A stretch of DNA of 64,000 bases. Source: Rubrivivax sp. (lineage in GTDB: Bacteria > Pseudomonadota > Gammaproteobacteria > Burkholderiales > Burkholderiaceae_C). The stretch is taken from the NCBI GenBank assembly GCA_027490215.1, contig JAIXYO010000072.1:45370-109369 (forward strand), given 5' to 3'. Of the stretch, positions 54,624 through 63,427 are shown piece by piece. The position numbers and the translations under genes were made by a program. Within the stretch, counting starts at the first letter, position 1; each line of letters opens with the position of its first letter. The notes beneath the pieces are model-generated. The model did no database searches. It was not told the DNA's origin and saw nothing but the letters and a program-made list of their open reading frames with translations.

Positions 54624-55261
54624 ATCGAATCTCGAAGCTTGCTGCCGCCACATTGGCCGCAATCACGGTGGCGACCAGCCTGACCGGCTGCTTCCCCTTG
54701 CTGCTGGGCGGCGCGATGGTCGGCGGCACAGCGGTCTACACCGACCGGCGCACCTCCGCCACCCAACTGGAAGACGAAGCCATCGAATTGAAGGCCTCGA
54801 ACCGTGTGAGCAAGGAACTCGGCGAACGTGCCCGCGTCAGCGTCGTCAGCTACAACCGGCTGGTGCTGCTGACCGGAGTCGTCAGCGGCGACGCCGACAG
54901 GGCGGTCGTCGGCCGCCTGGTCTCGGGCGTCGAGAATGTGCGCTCCATCGTCAACGAGGTGACGGTGGTCAGTGCCCAGCCCACCAACACGATCGCCAGC
55001 GATGCGCTCGTGACCAGCAAGGTCAAGGCCTCCTTGGTCGATTCGAAGGACATCTTTGCCCAGTCAGTGAAGGTCGTCACCGAGCGGGGCACGGTCTATC
55101 TGATGGGCCGCGTCACCGAACGCGAGGCCAATCGCGCTACCGAGATCGCTCGCGGAATCAGCGGCGTCGACAAGGTCGTGCGGGTCTTCGAAGTGATCTC
55201 CGAAGCCGAGCTGGCCAACATGCAGACGCCGTCGCCACCACCACCGCGGCCCGAGCGCTGA
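54620..55261 (+). CDS. dolP: BON-domain outer-membrane lipoprotein DolP (YraP)
   Basis: This 213-residue lipoprotein has a signal peptide with lipobox SLTGC (the Cys becomes the N-terminus) and two BON domains (about residues 60-125 and 140-205) with VVSYNRLVLLTGVVSG and VVTERGTVYLMGRVTERE. DolP supports outer-membrane integrity and BAM function. The GTG at 54620 has GGAG upstream and overlaps diaA. The second BON is followed by a Pro-rich tail. Confidence 0.9.
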   Translation: MNRISKLAAATLAAITVATSLTGCFPLLLGGAMVGGTAVYTDRRTSATQLEDEAIELKASNRVSKELGERARVSVVSYNRLVLLTGVVSGDADRAVVGRLVSGVENVRSIVNEVTVVSAQPTNTIASDALVTSKVKASLVDSKDIFAQSVKVVTERGTVYLMGRVTEREANRATEIARGISGVDKVVRVFEVISEAELANMQTPSPPPPRPER

Positions 55262-55289
55262 TGCCGCGGGCCCAACAGTCCGGGGCTTT

Positions 55290-56183
55290 TCAGCGCAGGC
55301 GGGTGATCAAGCTCGAGGTGTCCCAGCGGCGCCCGCCAGCGGCCTGCACATCGGCGTAGAACTGATCGATCAGCGCCGTGACCGGTAGCCGGGCGCCGTT
55401 GCGCTGGGCCTCGTCCAGCACCAGGCCGAGGTCCTTGCGCATCCAGTCGACGGCGAAGCCGAAGTCGAATTGACCGTCAATCATCGTCGGGCCGCGCTGG
55501 TCCATCTGCCAGCTCTGTGCGGCGCCCTTGCCAATCACACCGAGCACTGCCTTCATGTCGAGCCCGGCTTTCTGGCCGAAGGCGATCGCTTCGGCCAGGC
55601 CCTGCACGAGCCCGGCGATCGCGATCTGGTTCACCATCTTGGCCAGTTGGCCAGCGCCACTCTCGCCCAGCAGCGTCACCGCTTTCGAATAGGCCATTGC
55701 AACCGGCTGAGCGTGTTCGAATGCGACGGCATCGCCACCGCACATCACGGTGAGCGCGCCGTTGATGGCGCCGACGTTGCCACCGGACACGGGTGCATCG
55801 ATGAATTGCAGGCCCAGCGGCAACGCAGCAGCACTCAGCTCCCGCGCCACGGCGGCCGATGCGGTGGTGTGGTCGATGAACACCGCGCCCGATGCCATGC
55901 CGGCAAAGGCGCCCTGCTCCCCCAGCACGACCGAGCGCAGGTCGTCGTCATTGCCGACGCAGGCAAAGACCAGCGTTGCCCCGTTCACCGCCTCGCACGG
56001 CGTCGCTGCAGCCCGGCCACCGTACTCGGCCACCCACGCATCGGCCTTGGACCGTGTGCGGTTGTAGACGGTGACCTGGTGCCCGGCGCGGGCCAGGTGG
56101 CCAGCCATCGGATGGCCCATCACGCCCAGGCCAAGAAATGCAACGCGATGCGGGGAAATCGGAGCGTACGTTCTGGTATTCAT
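55290..56183 (-). CDS. beta-hydroxyacid dehydrogenase (3-hydroxyisobutyrate dehydrogenase/tartronate semialdehyde reductase family)
   Basis: The 297-residue protein has an N-terminal Rossmann motif VAFLGLGVMGHPMAGHLARAG, the substrate segment DAPVSGGNVGAINGALTVMCGG and the catalytic Lys in GAGQLAKMVNQIAIAG. Substrates of this family include 3-hydroxyisobutyrate, tartronate semialdehyde and succinic semialdehyde; the sequence does not decide. It stands alone, with a palindrome at its start codon. Confidence 0.88.
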   Translation of the reverse strand: MNTRTYAPISPHRVAFLGLGVMGHPMAGHLARAGHQVTVYNRTRSKADAWVAEYGGRAAATPCEAVNGATLVFACVGNDDDLRSVVLGEQGAFAGMASGAVFIDHTTASAAVARELSAAALPLGLQFIDAPVSGGNVGAINGALTVMCGGDAVAFEHAQPVAMAYSKAVTLLGESGAGQLAKMVNQIAIAGLVQGLAEAIAFGQKAGLDMKAVLGVIGKGAAQSWQMDQRGPTMIDGQFDFGFAVDWMRKDLGLVLDEAQRNGARLPVTALIDQFYADVQAAGGRRWDTSSLITRLR

Positions 56184-56194
56184 TTTTTGAATAC
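56176..56194. promoter_or_regulatory. GTATTCA-N5-TGAATAC palindrome over the start of the dehydrogenase gene
   Basis: This perfect inverted repeat with 7-bp arms around TTTTT overlaps the start codon at 56181-56183. It could be an operator or an RNA hairpin masking the start. No regulator gene is adjacent. Confidence 0.4.
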
Positions 56195-56247
56195 TACCGA
56201 CCTGCGAAGAAACAGCCGCTGCTGCCGGTTATCAAGCCACCCCGAAG

Positions 56248-56311
56248 CCCGGGTGTCCAGGGCCGAAGGGGGCACCCCTTTGGCCACGAAGAGGCCCCTT
56301 CGGGACCCGGG
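56248..56311. repeat. GC-rich imperfect hairpin between pilU and the dehydrogenase gene
   Basis: CCGAAGGGG (56263-56271) pairs perfectly with CCCCTTCGG (56295-56303). The outer CCCGGGT...GGGACCCGGG arms extend the stem imperfectly. It lies just beyond the pilU stop, so it may end pilTU transcription, but there is no T-run. It resembles the GC hairpins common between genes in this group. Confidence 0.45.
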
Positions 56312-56352
56312 GCAGGAGCGCAGTGACTGGAGGGCTAAACCTGCGTACGGTG

Positions 56353-57489
56353 CTAAACAATCGTCATGTGCTCGGTGCCCGCCGACAGATCGGTGTTGCG
56401 CGCGCGCTGGCTGTTCAGCTTGATCTGCAGTCGCAGGTCATTGACTGAATCGGCATTTCGCAGCGCGTCTTCGTAAGTCACCGAACGAGCCTCGTAGAGA
56501 TCGAACAGGCTCTGGTCGAAGGTCTGCATGCCCTGCTCGCGGGAGCGCTTCATGATTTCCTTGATCTCGGCCACTTCGCCCTTGAAGATCAGGTCGGAGA
56601 TCAGCGGTGAGTTCAGCATCACTTCGACCGCAGCGACGCGGCCCTTGCCTTCCTGCCGCGGCAGCAGGCGCTGCGACACCAGGGCCTTCAGGTTCAGTGA
56701 CAAGTCCATCAGCAGCTGCGCGCGCCGCTCTTCGGGGAAGAAGTTGATGATCCGGTCGAGTGCCTGGTTGGCACTGTTCGCGTGCAGCGTGGCCATGCAC
56801 AGGTGGCCGGTTTCGGCGAAGGCGACCGCGTGTTCCATGGTCTCGCGGTCGCGGATCTCGCCCATCAGGATCACATCGGGCGCCTGGCGCAGCGTGTTCT
56901 TCAGCGCGGCTTCCCAGCCTTCGGTGTCGATGCCGACCTCGCGCTGGGTCACGATGCAGTTCTTGTGCGGGTGCACGAATTCGACCGGGTCCTCGATCGT
57001 GATGATGTGGCCGAACGAGTTTTCATTGCGGTAGTCCACCATCGCGGCCAGTGAGGTGCTCTTGCCCGAGCCTGTGGCGCCGACGAAGATCACCAGCCCA
57101 CGCTTGGTCGACGCGATTTCCTTGAGCACCTTCGGCAGGTTCAGGGTGTCGATCGTCGGCAGCGTCTGCGGAATGGTCCGCATCACCAGCCCGACATGGC
57201 CCTGCTGCACGAAGGCATTGACGCGGAAGCGGCCGATGCCCTGCGGCGAGATCGCGAAATTGCACTCCTTGGTGCGCTCGAACTCGCCGGACTGCTTGTC
57301 GTTCATCACCGCGCGCGCCAGCGCCATCGTGTGCTGGCCGGTCAGCGGTTGGGGTGATACCTTGGTGACCTTGCCGTCGACCTTGATCGCCGGCGGGAAG
57401 TCGGAGGTCAGGAACAGGTCGGAGCCACTGCGCGACACCATCAGGCGCAGCAGGTCATTGACGAATTTCGAGGCCTGATCACGTTCCAT
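56353..57489 (-). CDS. pilU: twitching motility ATPase PilU
   Basis: PilU is the accessory retraction ATPase of type IV pili. The 378-residue protein has Walker A FVGATGSGKSTSLAAMVDYR, the Asp box TIEDPVEFVHPHKN, Walker B VILMGEIRDRETMEH and the His box GHLCMATLHANSAN. The C-terminus (EARSVTYEDALRNADSVNDLRL) is the longer PilU form. It follows pilT on the same strand after 47 bp. Confidence 0.95.
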   Translation of the reverse strand: MERDQASKFVNDLLRLMVSRSGSDLFLTSDFPPAIKVDGKVTKVSPQPLTGQHTMALARAVMNDKQSGEFERTKECNFAISPQGIGRFRVNAFVQQGHVGLVMRTIPQTLPTIDTLNLPKVLKEIASTKRGLVIFVGATGSGKSTSLAAMVDYRNENSFGHIITIEDPVEFVHPHKNCIVTQREVGIDTEGWEAALKNTLRQAPDVILMGEIRDRETMEHAVAFAETGHLCMATLHANSANQALDRIINFFPEERRAQLLMDLSLNLKALVSQRLLPRQEGKGRVAAVEVMLNSPLISDLIFKGEVAEIKEIMKRSREQGMQTFDQSLFDLYEARSVTYEDALRNADSVNDLRLQIKLNSQRARNTDLSAGTEHMTIV

Positions 57490-57536
57490 GGTCTGTCCTT
57501 AGAAAAGCAGGCGCGCAGCGACTGGGAGGCTGTCAA

Positions 57537-58580
57537 TCAGCCGGGGAAATTCTCGGGGAACTTCGCCTTGGCGCGCGCTTCTGCGGGCGAGACGACATTG
57601 CGCCGCACCAGGTCGGCGAGGTTCTGATCCAGCGTCTGCATGCCGACGCTGTTGCCGGTCTGGATGGCCGAATACATCTGCGCGATCTTGCTTTCCCGGA
57701 TCAGGTTGCGGATGGCTGCCGTGCCCAGCATGATCTCGTGGGCAGCCACGCGGCCGGTGCCGTCCTTGGTCTTGCACAGGGTCTGCGAGATGACGCCGAT
57801 CAGCGATTCGGACAACATCGCGCGCACCATTTCCTTCTCTGCCGCCGGGAAGACGTCGACGATCCGGTCGACCGTCTTGGCGGCGCTCGACGTGTGCAGC
57901 GTGCCGAACACCAGGTGGCCGGTCTCAGCGGCTGTCAGCGCCAGCCGGATCGTTTCCAGATCGCGCATTTCGCCGACCAGGATCGCGTCGGGGTCTTCGC
58001 GCAGTGCCGAACGCAGTGCGTTGTTGAAGCTGAGCGTGTGCGGCCCGACCTCACGCTGGTTGATCAGGCATTTCTTCGACTCGTGCACGAATTCGATCGG
58101 GTCTTCCACCGTCAGAACGTGGCCGTATTCGTTTTCGTTCAGGTGGTTGACCATGCCAGCCAGCGTGGTCGATTTGCCCGAGCCGGTCGGCCCGGTCACC
58201 AGCACCATGCCGCGCGGCTTCAGGGCGAGCTCGGCAAAGATCTTCGGCGCATTCAGCTGTTCCAGCGTCAGGATCTTCGAGGGAATGGTCCGGAACACAG
58301 CGCCGGCGCCACGGTTGTGGTTGAAGGCGTTGACCCGGAACCGGGCCAGGCCCTGGATCTCGAAGGAGAAGTCGCATTCCAGAACTTCCTCGTACGCCTT
58401 GCGCTGCGAGTCGTTCATGATGTCGTAGACCATCGAGTGCACGTCCTTGTGCTCCAGCGGGTCCACGTTGATCCGGCGCACGTCGCCGTTGACCCGGATC
58501 ATCGGGGGCAGGCCGGATGACAGGTGCAGGTCGGATGCCTTGTTCTTGACCGAAAACGCCAGCAGTTGTGTGATGTCCAT
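57537..58580 (-). CDS. pilT: type IV pilus retraction ATPase PilT
   Basis: PilT depolymerises pili and powers twitching. The 347-residue protein has KASDLHLSSGLPPMIRVNGD, Walker A VTGPTGSGKSTTLAGMV, Walker B AILVGEMRDLETI, HLVFGTLHTSSAAKT and the PilT-specific AIRNLIRESKIAQM near the C-terminus. It precedes pilU and is divergent from yggS. Confidence 0.96.
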   Translation of the reverse strand: MDITQLLAFSVKNKASDLHLSSGLPPMIRVNGDVRRINVDPLEHKDVHSMVYDIMNDSQRKAYEEVLECDFSFEIQGLARFRVNAFNHNRGAGAVFRTIPSKILTLEQLNAPKIFAELALKPRGMVLVTGPTGSGKSTTLAGMVNHLNENEYGHVLTVEDPIEFVHESKKCLINQREVGPHTLSFNNALRSALREDPDAILVGEMRDLETIRLALTAAETGHLVFGTLHTSSAAKTVDRIVDVFPAAEKEMVRAMLSESLIGVISQTLCKTKDGTGRVAAHEIMLGTAAIRNLIRESKIAQMYSAIQTGNSVGMQTLDQNLADLVRRNVVSPAEARAKAKFPENFPG

Positions 58581-58675
58581 GGGGCTCGCTAGAAGGCGGT
58601 GACGACGGGCTGGGGGCTGCAGTGGCGGCAGTTGCGCTGCAATGCCACTGTTATCGGCAGATACTGCAGAAGATT

Positions 58676-59362
58676 ATGGCGACGATCGCTGAAAACATAC
58701 AGGAAGTGAGACAGCGCATCGCTGCGGCCTGTGCGCTCGCCCGCCGGCCCCTGGAAAGCGTCACGTTGCTGGCGGTGGCCAAGACGTTCCCGGCAGATGC
58801 CGTGCGAGCCGCCTTCGACGCGGGAGAGCGCAGCTTCGGCGAGAACTATGTGCAGGAGGCGCTCGACAAGATCACCGCGCTGGCCGATTTGCGCGGCCCT
58901 CTCCAGTGGCACCTGATCGGTCCGCTGCAGAGCAACAAGACCCGCGTGGTGGCCGAGTCCTTCGACTGGGTCCACACCGTCGATCGATTGAAGATCGCCC
59001 AGCGCCTGAGCGAGCAGCGCCCCGCCGGCCTGCCGCCGCTACAGCTGTGCCTGCAGGTCAATATCAGTGGCGAAGCCAGCAAGAGCGGCCTGGCCGCCGA
59101 AGAGGTGCTTGCCGTGGCGCGCTCGGTGGCCGCCTTGCCGCGGGTGCGCCTGCGGGGTCTGATGGCGGTGCCTGCACCAGCGAGCGATCCAGCCGCACAA
59201 CGCCTCCCGCACGCGCGACTGCGCGAGCTCCTGGCGCTGTTGCAGCGCGATGGCCTGGACGTCGACACCTTGTCGATGGGGATGACGGCCGATCTGGAGG
59301 CGGCGATTGCCGAAGGCGCCACGATCGTGCGTGTCGGGACGGCGATCTTCGGCGCGCGCTGA
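58676..59362 (+). CDS. yggS: PLP-binding protein YggS (PLPBP/PROSC family)
   Basis: YggS binds pyridoxal phosphate and keeps vitamin B6 and amino-acid pools balanced. The 228-residue protein has TLLAVAKTFPADAVRAAF (Lys binding PLP), FGENYVQEALDKI, WHLIGPLQSNKTR, and LSMGMTADLEAAIAEGATIVRVGTAIFG. ATG at 58676 gives the normal length. It is divergent from pilT as in many proteobacteria. Confidence 0.94.
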   Translation: MATIAENIQEVRQRIAAACALARRPLESVTLLAVAKTFPADAVRAAFDAGERSFGENYVQEALDKITALADLRGPLQWHLIGPLQSNKTRVVAESFDWVHTVDRLKIAQRLSEQRPAGLPPLQLCLQVNISGEASKSGLAAEEVLAVARSVAALPRVRLRGLMAVPAPASDPAAQRLPHARLRELLALLQRDGLDVDTLSMGMTADLEAAIAEGATIVRVGTAIFGAR

Positions 59363-59382
59363 CGAAACCGCTGGAGTTGGCC

Positions 59383-62300
59383 ATGTCCACCGAGCCGATG
59401 CCCTTCTCCCCCGCACCCGAACGCACCCGGCTTGCTCACCCGACACGCGACGAGATTGATGTTCTGACGAGCCTCGCGCCTGCGGTGCAGGCGGCGCTGG
59501 ACTGGCGTCGCGTCATCACCGAGGCCCAGCCCTGGGTGCAGGCGGTGCGCGACAGGCCTGCCCCGTTTTGGGCGCTCGAATCGCTGCTGCGCGAGTACCC
59601 GATCTCCAGCGCCGAAGGACTGGCGCTGATGCGGCTGGCCGAGGCGCTGCTGCGTGTGCCGGACACCGAAACCGCTGTCGCGCTCACGGCTGACCAGCTC
59701 GGCCACGCCGATTTCAGCGATCGCCGTGACGCACATCACCCGGTGCTGGCCGGCTTGTCGGCGCAGGCGATCGCGCTGTCGAAGAAGTTTTTGCCAAGCG
59801 AAGCCGGCGCTGATTCCGGCGGGCTGATTCAGCGGCTGGGCGCGCAGGCGGTGGTGGCCGCAACCGTGCGGGCCATTCAGTTGCTGGGTCGCCAGTTCGT
59901 GCTGGGCCGATCCATTGAAGCGGCGCTGGAAGAGGCCGACGAACAGCGGCGCAGCCAGTCCGCGTTGTGCTTCAGTTACGACATGCTCGGCGAAGGCGCC
60001 CGCACCGAAGATGACGCCAAGCGTTATCTGGCGTCTTACCAGCACGCGATCGAGACGCTGACGCAGCGCTGCATCGCGCGCGGCCCTGAAGCGTCCGACG
60101 GCATCTCGATCAAGCTCAGCGCCCTGTTCAGCCGCTATGAGCCGGCGCAGCGCGAGCGCGTCTTCGCCGAGTTGCTGCCGCGGGTTTGGCGGCTGGTCGA
60201 GCAGGCGGCGCGGGCCGACATCAACCTCACGATCGACGCCGAGGAGAGCGATCGGCTCGAACTCTCGCTGGACGTGTTCGAGGCCCTGGCTGCGCGTGTG
60301 GCCTTGCAGTGGCCGGCGTGGCGTGGCTTCGGACACGCGATTCAGGCCTACCAGAACCGCGCGCTCGACGTCGTGAACGAAGTGGCGCGCATTGCCCGAG
60401 CCCAGGGCCTGCGGTTCATGGTGCGGCTGGTCAAGGGGGCCTACTGGGACGCCGAGATCAAGCGTGCGCAGGAGCTGGGTCTAGAGGGTTACCCGGTCTG
60501 CACCCGCAAGCAGCACACCGACTTGTCATATCTCGCCTGCGCCCGCGCGATGCTGGATCACGCTGATGTGATCTACCCCCAGTTCGCCACCCACAACGCG
60601 GGCACGATCGCAGCCATTGCCCAGATGGCGCAGCCGTCAGGCGCGCGCTACGAGTTGCAACGCCTGCACGGCATGGGCGGGGGTGTTTATCGCGAGGTGA
60701 TGCAGGATCCGTCGGTGCGAGTGCGGGTGTACGCGCCGGTGGGGGAGCACCGCGATCTGCTGGCCTATCTGGTGCGGCGGCTGCTGGAGAACGGGGCCAA
60801 CTCCTCGTTCGTGCACCAGCTGGCCGATGAATCGATTGCCACGGATCAGCTTCTGGCGTCGCCTCTGGTGCCCGCCACGGAGCCCGGCCTGCCGCTGCCG
60901 GTGTCGATGTTCGGCTGGCGTTCCGACTTGCCAGGCCAAGGCCGACCCAATTCGAGGGGGCTCGATCTCGCCTGCATCGCCGATCGGGCGCCACTGCTGC
61001 ATGCCTTGGGTGACCTGCGGATCGACACGGTTCGCGAGGCGACGCAGGACGATGTGAATTCCGCCATGGCGCGCCTGCATGCCGCTGGCGGCGCCTGGCG
61101 CGCGGCCCCGCTGGCCGAGCGCGCCGCCGTACTGCGCCGCGCTGCCGATGCGCTGGAGTCCCGCCGCGACGAGTTCTGCGCCTTGCTGGTCGGCGAAGCG
61201 AGCAAGACCTGGGCCGATGCCGTGGCCGAGGTCCGCGAAGCGGTTGATTTCTGCCGCTACTACGCCGAACAGGCCGAAGCGACCTTGAAGCCGCAGTCGC
61301 TGCCCGGCCCGACCGGGGAGCGCAACGAGCTGCGGTTGCACGGGCGGGGCGTCTTCGTCTGCATCAGCCCCTGGAATTTCCCGCTGGCGATCTTCGCGGG
61401 CCAGGTGGCGGCTGCACTCGTGGCGGGCAACACCGTGGCGGCGAAGCCGGCCGAGCAGACGCCGGCCGTGGCACAGCGCATGGTCGCTGTGTTGCATGAA
61501 GCCGGTGTACCCGCCGATGCCTTGCTGCTGCTGCACGGCCCTGGCGAAACCGTGGGCGCCGCACTGGTGGCCGATGTGCGCACGGCGGGTGTGTGCTTCA
61601 CCGGATCGACGGCGGTGGCCCGCACCATCAACCGCGCTCTGGCGGCCAAGGACGGGCCGATCGTGCCGCTGATTGCCGAAACCGGCGGCATCAATGCGAT
61701 GCTCGTCGACAGCAGTGCGCTGCCAGAGCAAGTCGTCGACGCAGTGGTGCAAAGCGCCTTCCGCAGTGCCGGTCAGCGCTGCTCAGCGTTGCGCCTGTTG
61801 TGTGTGCACGAAAGCATTGCCGACGCCGTGATCGAGATGATTCGCGGCGCCCTGGCCGAGCTGACCGTCGGTGATCCAGCGCTGTGGAGCACCGATGTCG
61901 GCCCGGTGATCGACGACGAAGCCTTCGATCATCTGCAGCGGCAGATCGCGCGATTGCGAACCGAGGCCAAATGGATCGGCGAGGCGTCACGCATCGCGGT
62001 TCATGTGCCGAGGCTGGTTGCGCCGATCGCCTTCGAGGTGGCACGCATCGGCGATGTGCCACAGGAAGTATTTGGCCCGGTGTTGCATCTGGCGCGCTGG
62101 CGGGGTGATCCGGCCGCGGTGATCGCGCAGATCAACGCGCTGGGTTATGGCCTCACGCTCGGCCTGCAGACCCGCATCGACAGCAGAGCACTGCATCTGG
62201 CTGAAGCGGCTCGGGTTGGCAATGTCTACGTCAATCGCAACATGATCGGTGCGGCGGTCGGTGTCCAGCCCTTCGGCGGCGAGGGTCTCAGCGGCACGGG

Positions 62301-62427
62301 CCCGAAAGCTGGCGGGCCGCACTACCTGTTGCGGTTCTGTGCGGAGCAAACACTCACCGTCAATACGTCGGCGGCGGGTGGCAATGCGGAGTTGCTGTCG
62401 CGGACGCCGTCCGCGTCCGGGCACTGA
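59383..62427 (+). CDS. putA: bifunctional proline dehydrogenase / L-glutamate gamma-semialdehyde dehydrogenase PutA
   Basis: PutA oxidises proline to glutamate at the membrane. The 1014-residue protein has an FAD-binding proline dehydrogenase barrel (about residues 160-480; RFMVRLVKGAYWDAEIKRAQ and YPQFATHNAGT) and an aldehyde dehydrogenase (about 540-1000; CISPWNFPLAIF, AETGGINAMLVDSSA, catalytic C800 in AGQRCSALR, FGGEGLSGTGPKAGGP). No N-terminal ribbon-helix-helix domain is present, so it should not act as its own repressor. The ATG at 59383 follows yggS by 20 bp. Confidence 0.94.
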   Translation: MSTEPMPFSPAPERTRLAHPTRDEIDVLTSLAPAVQAALDWRRVITEAQPWVQAVRDRPAPFWALESLLREYPISSAEGLALMRLAEALLRVPDTETAVALTADQLGHADFSDRRDAHHPVLAGLSAQAIALSKKFLPSEAGADSGGLIQRLGAQAVVAATVRAIQLLGRQFVLGRSIEAALEEADEQRRSQSALCFSYDMLGEGARTEDDAKRYLASYQHAIETLTQRCIARGPEASDGISIKLSALFSRYEPAQRERVFAELLPRVWRLVEQAARADINLTIDAEESDRLELSLDVFEALAARVALQWPAWRGFGHAIQAYQNRALDVVNEVARIARAQGLRFMVRLVKGAYWDAEIKRAQELGLEGYPVCTRKQHTDLSYLACARAMLDHADVIYPQFATHNAGTIAAIAQMAQPSGARYELQRLHGMGGGVYREVMQDPSVRVRVYAPVGEHRDLLAYLVRRLLENGANSSFVHQLADESIATDQLLASPLVPATEPGLPLPVSMFGWRSDLPGQGRPNSRGLDLACIADRAPLLHALGDLRIDTVREATQDDVNSAMARLHAAGGAWRAAPLAERAAVLRRAADALESRRDEFCALLVGEASKTWADAVAEVREAVDFCRYYAEQAEATLKPQSLPGPTGERNELRLHGRGVFVCISPWNFPLAIFAGQVAAALVAGNTVAAKPAEQTPAVAQRMVAVLHEAGVPADALLLLHGPGETVGAALVADVRTAGVCFTGSTAVARTINRALAAKDGPIVPLIAETGGINAMLVDSSALPEQVVDAVVQSAFRSAGQRCSALRLLCVHESIADAVIEMIRGALAELTVGDPALWSTDVGPVIDDEAFDHLQRQIARLRTEAKWIGEASRIAVHVPRLVAPIAFEVARIGDVPQEVFGPVLHLARWRGDPAAVIAQINALGYGLTLGLQTRIDSRALHLAEAARVGNVYVNRNMIGAAVGVQPFGGEGLSGTGPKAGGPHYLLRFCAEQTLTVNTSAAGGNAELLSRTPSASGH

Positions 62428-62518
62428 CTCTGGGGGCGCAGAGCAGCCATCGGTCGTGGCGACGCGGTTACAGTTTCTTTCGACGGCCCGTTGTTCAAGT
62501 CTCGTTCAGGAAAATCCG

Positions 62519-62590
62519 ATGCAAAGCGCACAACGCTTCCAAATCCCCAGCCGCCTCGACGCCCCCTTGATGCAGGCTGTCCGCTCATGA
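62519..62590 (+). CDS. possible 23-codon leader ORF upstream of proC
   Basis: An AGGA (62508-62511) lies seven bases before an ATG opening a frame of 23 codons, MQSAQRFQIPSRLDAPLMQA and three more, whose stop TGA overlaps the proC ATG (ATGA). The ribosome site is better than any directly before proC, so translation of this small frame may couple to proC. It may be fortuitous. Confidence 0.4.
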   Translation: MQSAQRFQIPSRLDAPLMQAVRS

Positions 62591-63402
62591 CACTGTCGTC
62601 GGTGGTGTTCGTGGGCGGCGGCAACATGGCCGGCGCCTTGATCGGTGGTCTGGTGCGCAGTGGCTGGGCGCCCGGCGTGATCAGCGTCATCGAACCGGAC
62701 CCGGCTCGCCGAGCGGCCCTGGAGGCCAGCTTCGGGGTGCGGACACTCGGCGCTGCAGACCGCACCTTGGACGGCATCGACTGCGTGGTCTGGGCGGTGA
62801 AGCCACAGCTCTTTCAGGCGGCAGCATCCCCCTGCGCTGCGCACATCGCCGGCGCCTTGCAGTTGAGCGTGATGGCCGGCATCCGCAGCGATGCCATCGT
62901 GCGGGCCACTGGCAGCGAGCGCGTGGTGCGCGCCATGCCCAATACCCCGGCCTTGATCGGGCAAGGCATCGCAGGTTTGTATGCGCGGCCAGCCGTATCG
63001 CCCGATGAATGCACCGCAGTAGATCGCTTGCTCGCGCCCACCGGCCTGACGCTGTGGGTCGAGCGGGAAGAGCAGCTTGATGCCGTCACCGCGTTGTCGG
63101 GCTCCGGCCCGGCCTATGTGTTCTACGTGCTGGAGGCCCTGATCGAAGCGGGCGTCCAGTTGGGTCTCAGCGCAGCGCAAGCTCGGCAGCTGGCGCTGGC
63201 CACCCTCTCAGGAGCCACCTCGCTGGCACGAGACGCCGACGAACCGCCTGAGGTGCTTCGCCAGCGCGTCACCTCAAAGGGTGGTACCACCCATGCGGCC
63301 ATCACCGCGCTTGACGCCGACGGCGTCAAGGCTTCGTTCCTGCGTGCACTGACCGCAGCGGAGCGACGAGCGACTGAACTGGGCGACGAGTACGGCCGCT
63401 GA
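62587..63402 (+). CDS. proC: pyrroline-5-carboxylate reductase ProC
   Basis: ProC makes proline from pyrroline-5-carboxylate with NAD(P)H. The 271-residue protein has the Rossmann start VVFVGGGNMAGALIGGLV, VRAMPNTPALIGQG, the substrate motif ALSGSGPAYVFYVLEALIEA and VTSKGGTTHAAI. The ATG at 62587 is in good agreement with family starts. It lies 159 bp after putA and converges with ubiA. Confidence 0.95.
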   Translation: MTLSSVVFVGGGNMAGALIGGLVRSGWAPGVISVIEPDPARRAALEASFGVRTLGAADRTLDGIDCVVWAVKPQLFQAAASPCAAHIAGALQLSVMAGIRSDAIVRATGSERVVRAMPNTPALIGQGIAGLYARPAVSPDECTAVDRLLAPTGLTLWVEREEQLDAVTALSGSGPAYVFYVLEALIEAGVQLGLSAAQARQLALATLSGATSLARDADEPPEVLRQRVTSKGGTTHAAITALDADGVKASFLRALTAAERRATELGDEYGR

Positions 63403-63427
63403 GCCGTCGGACAGGCGTCGGGCTGAT

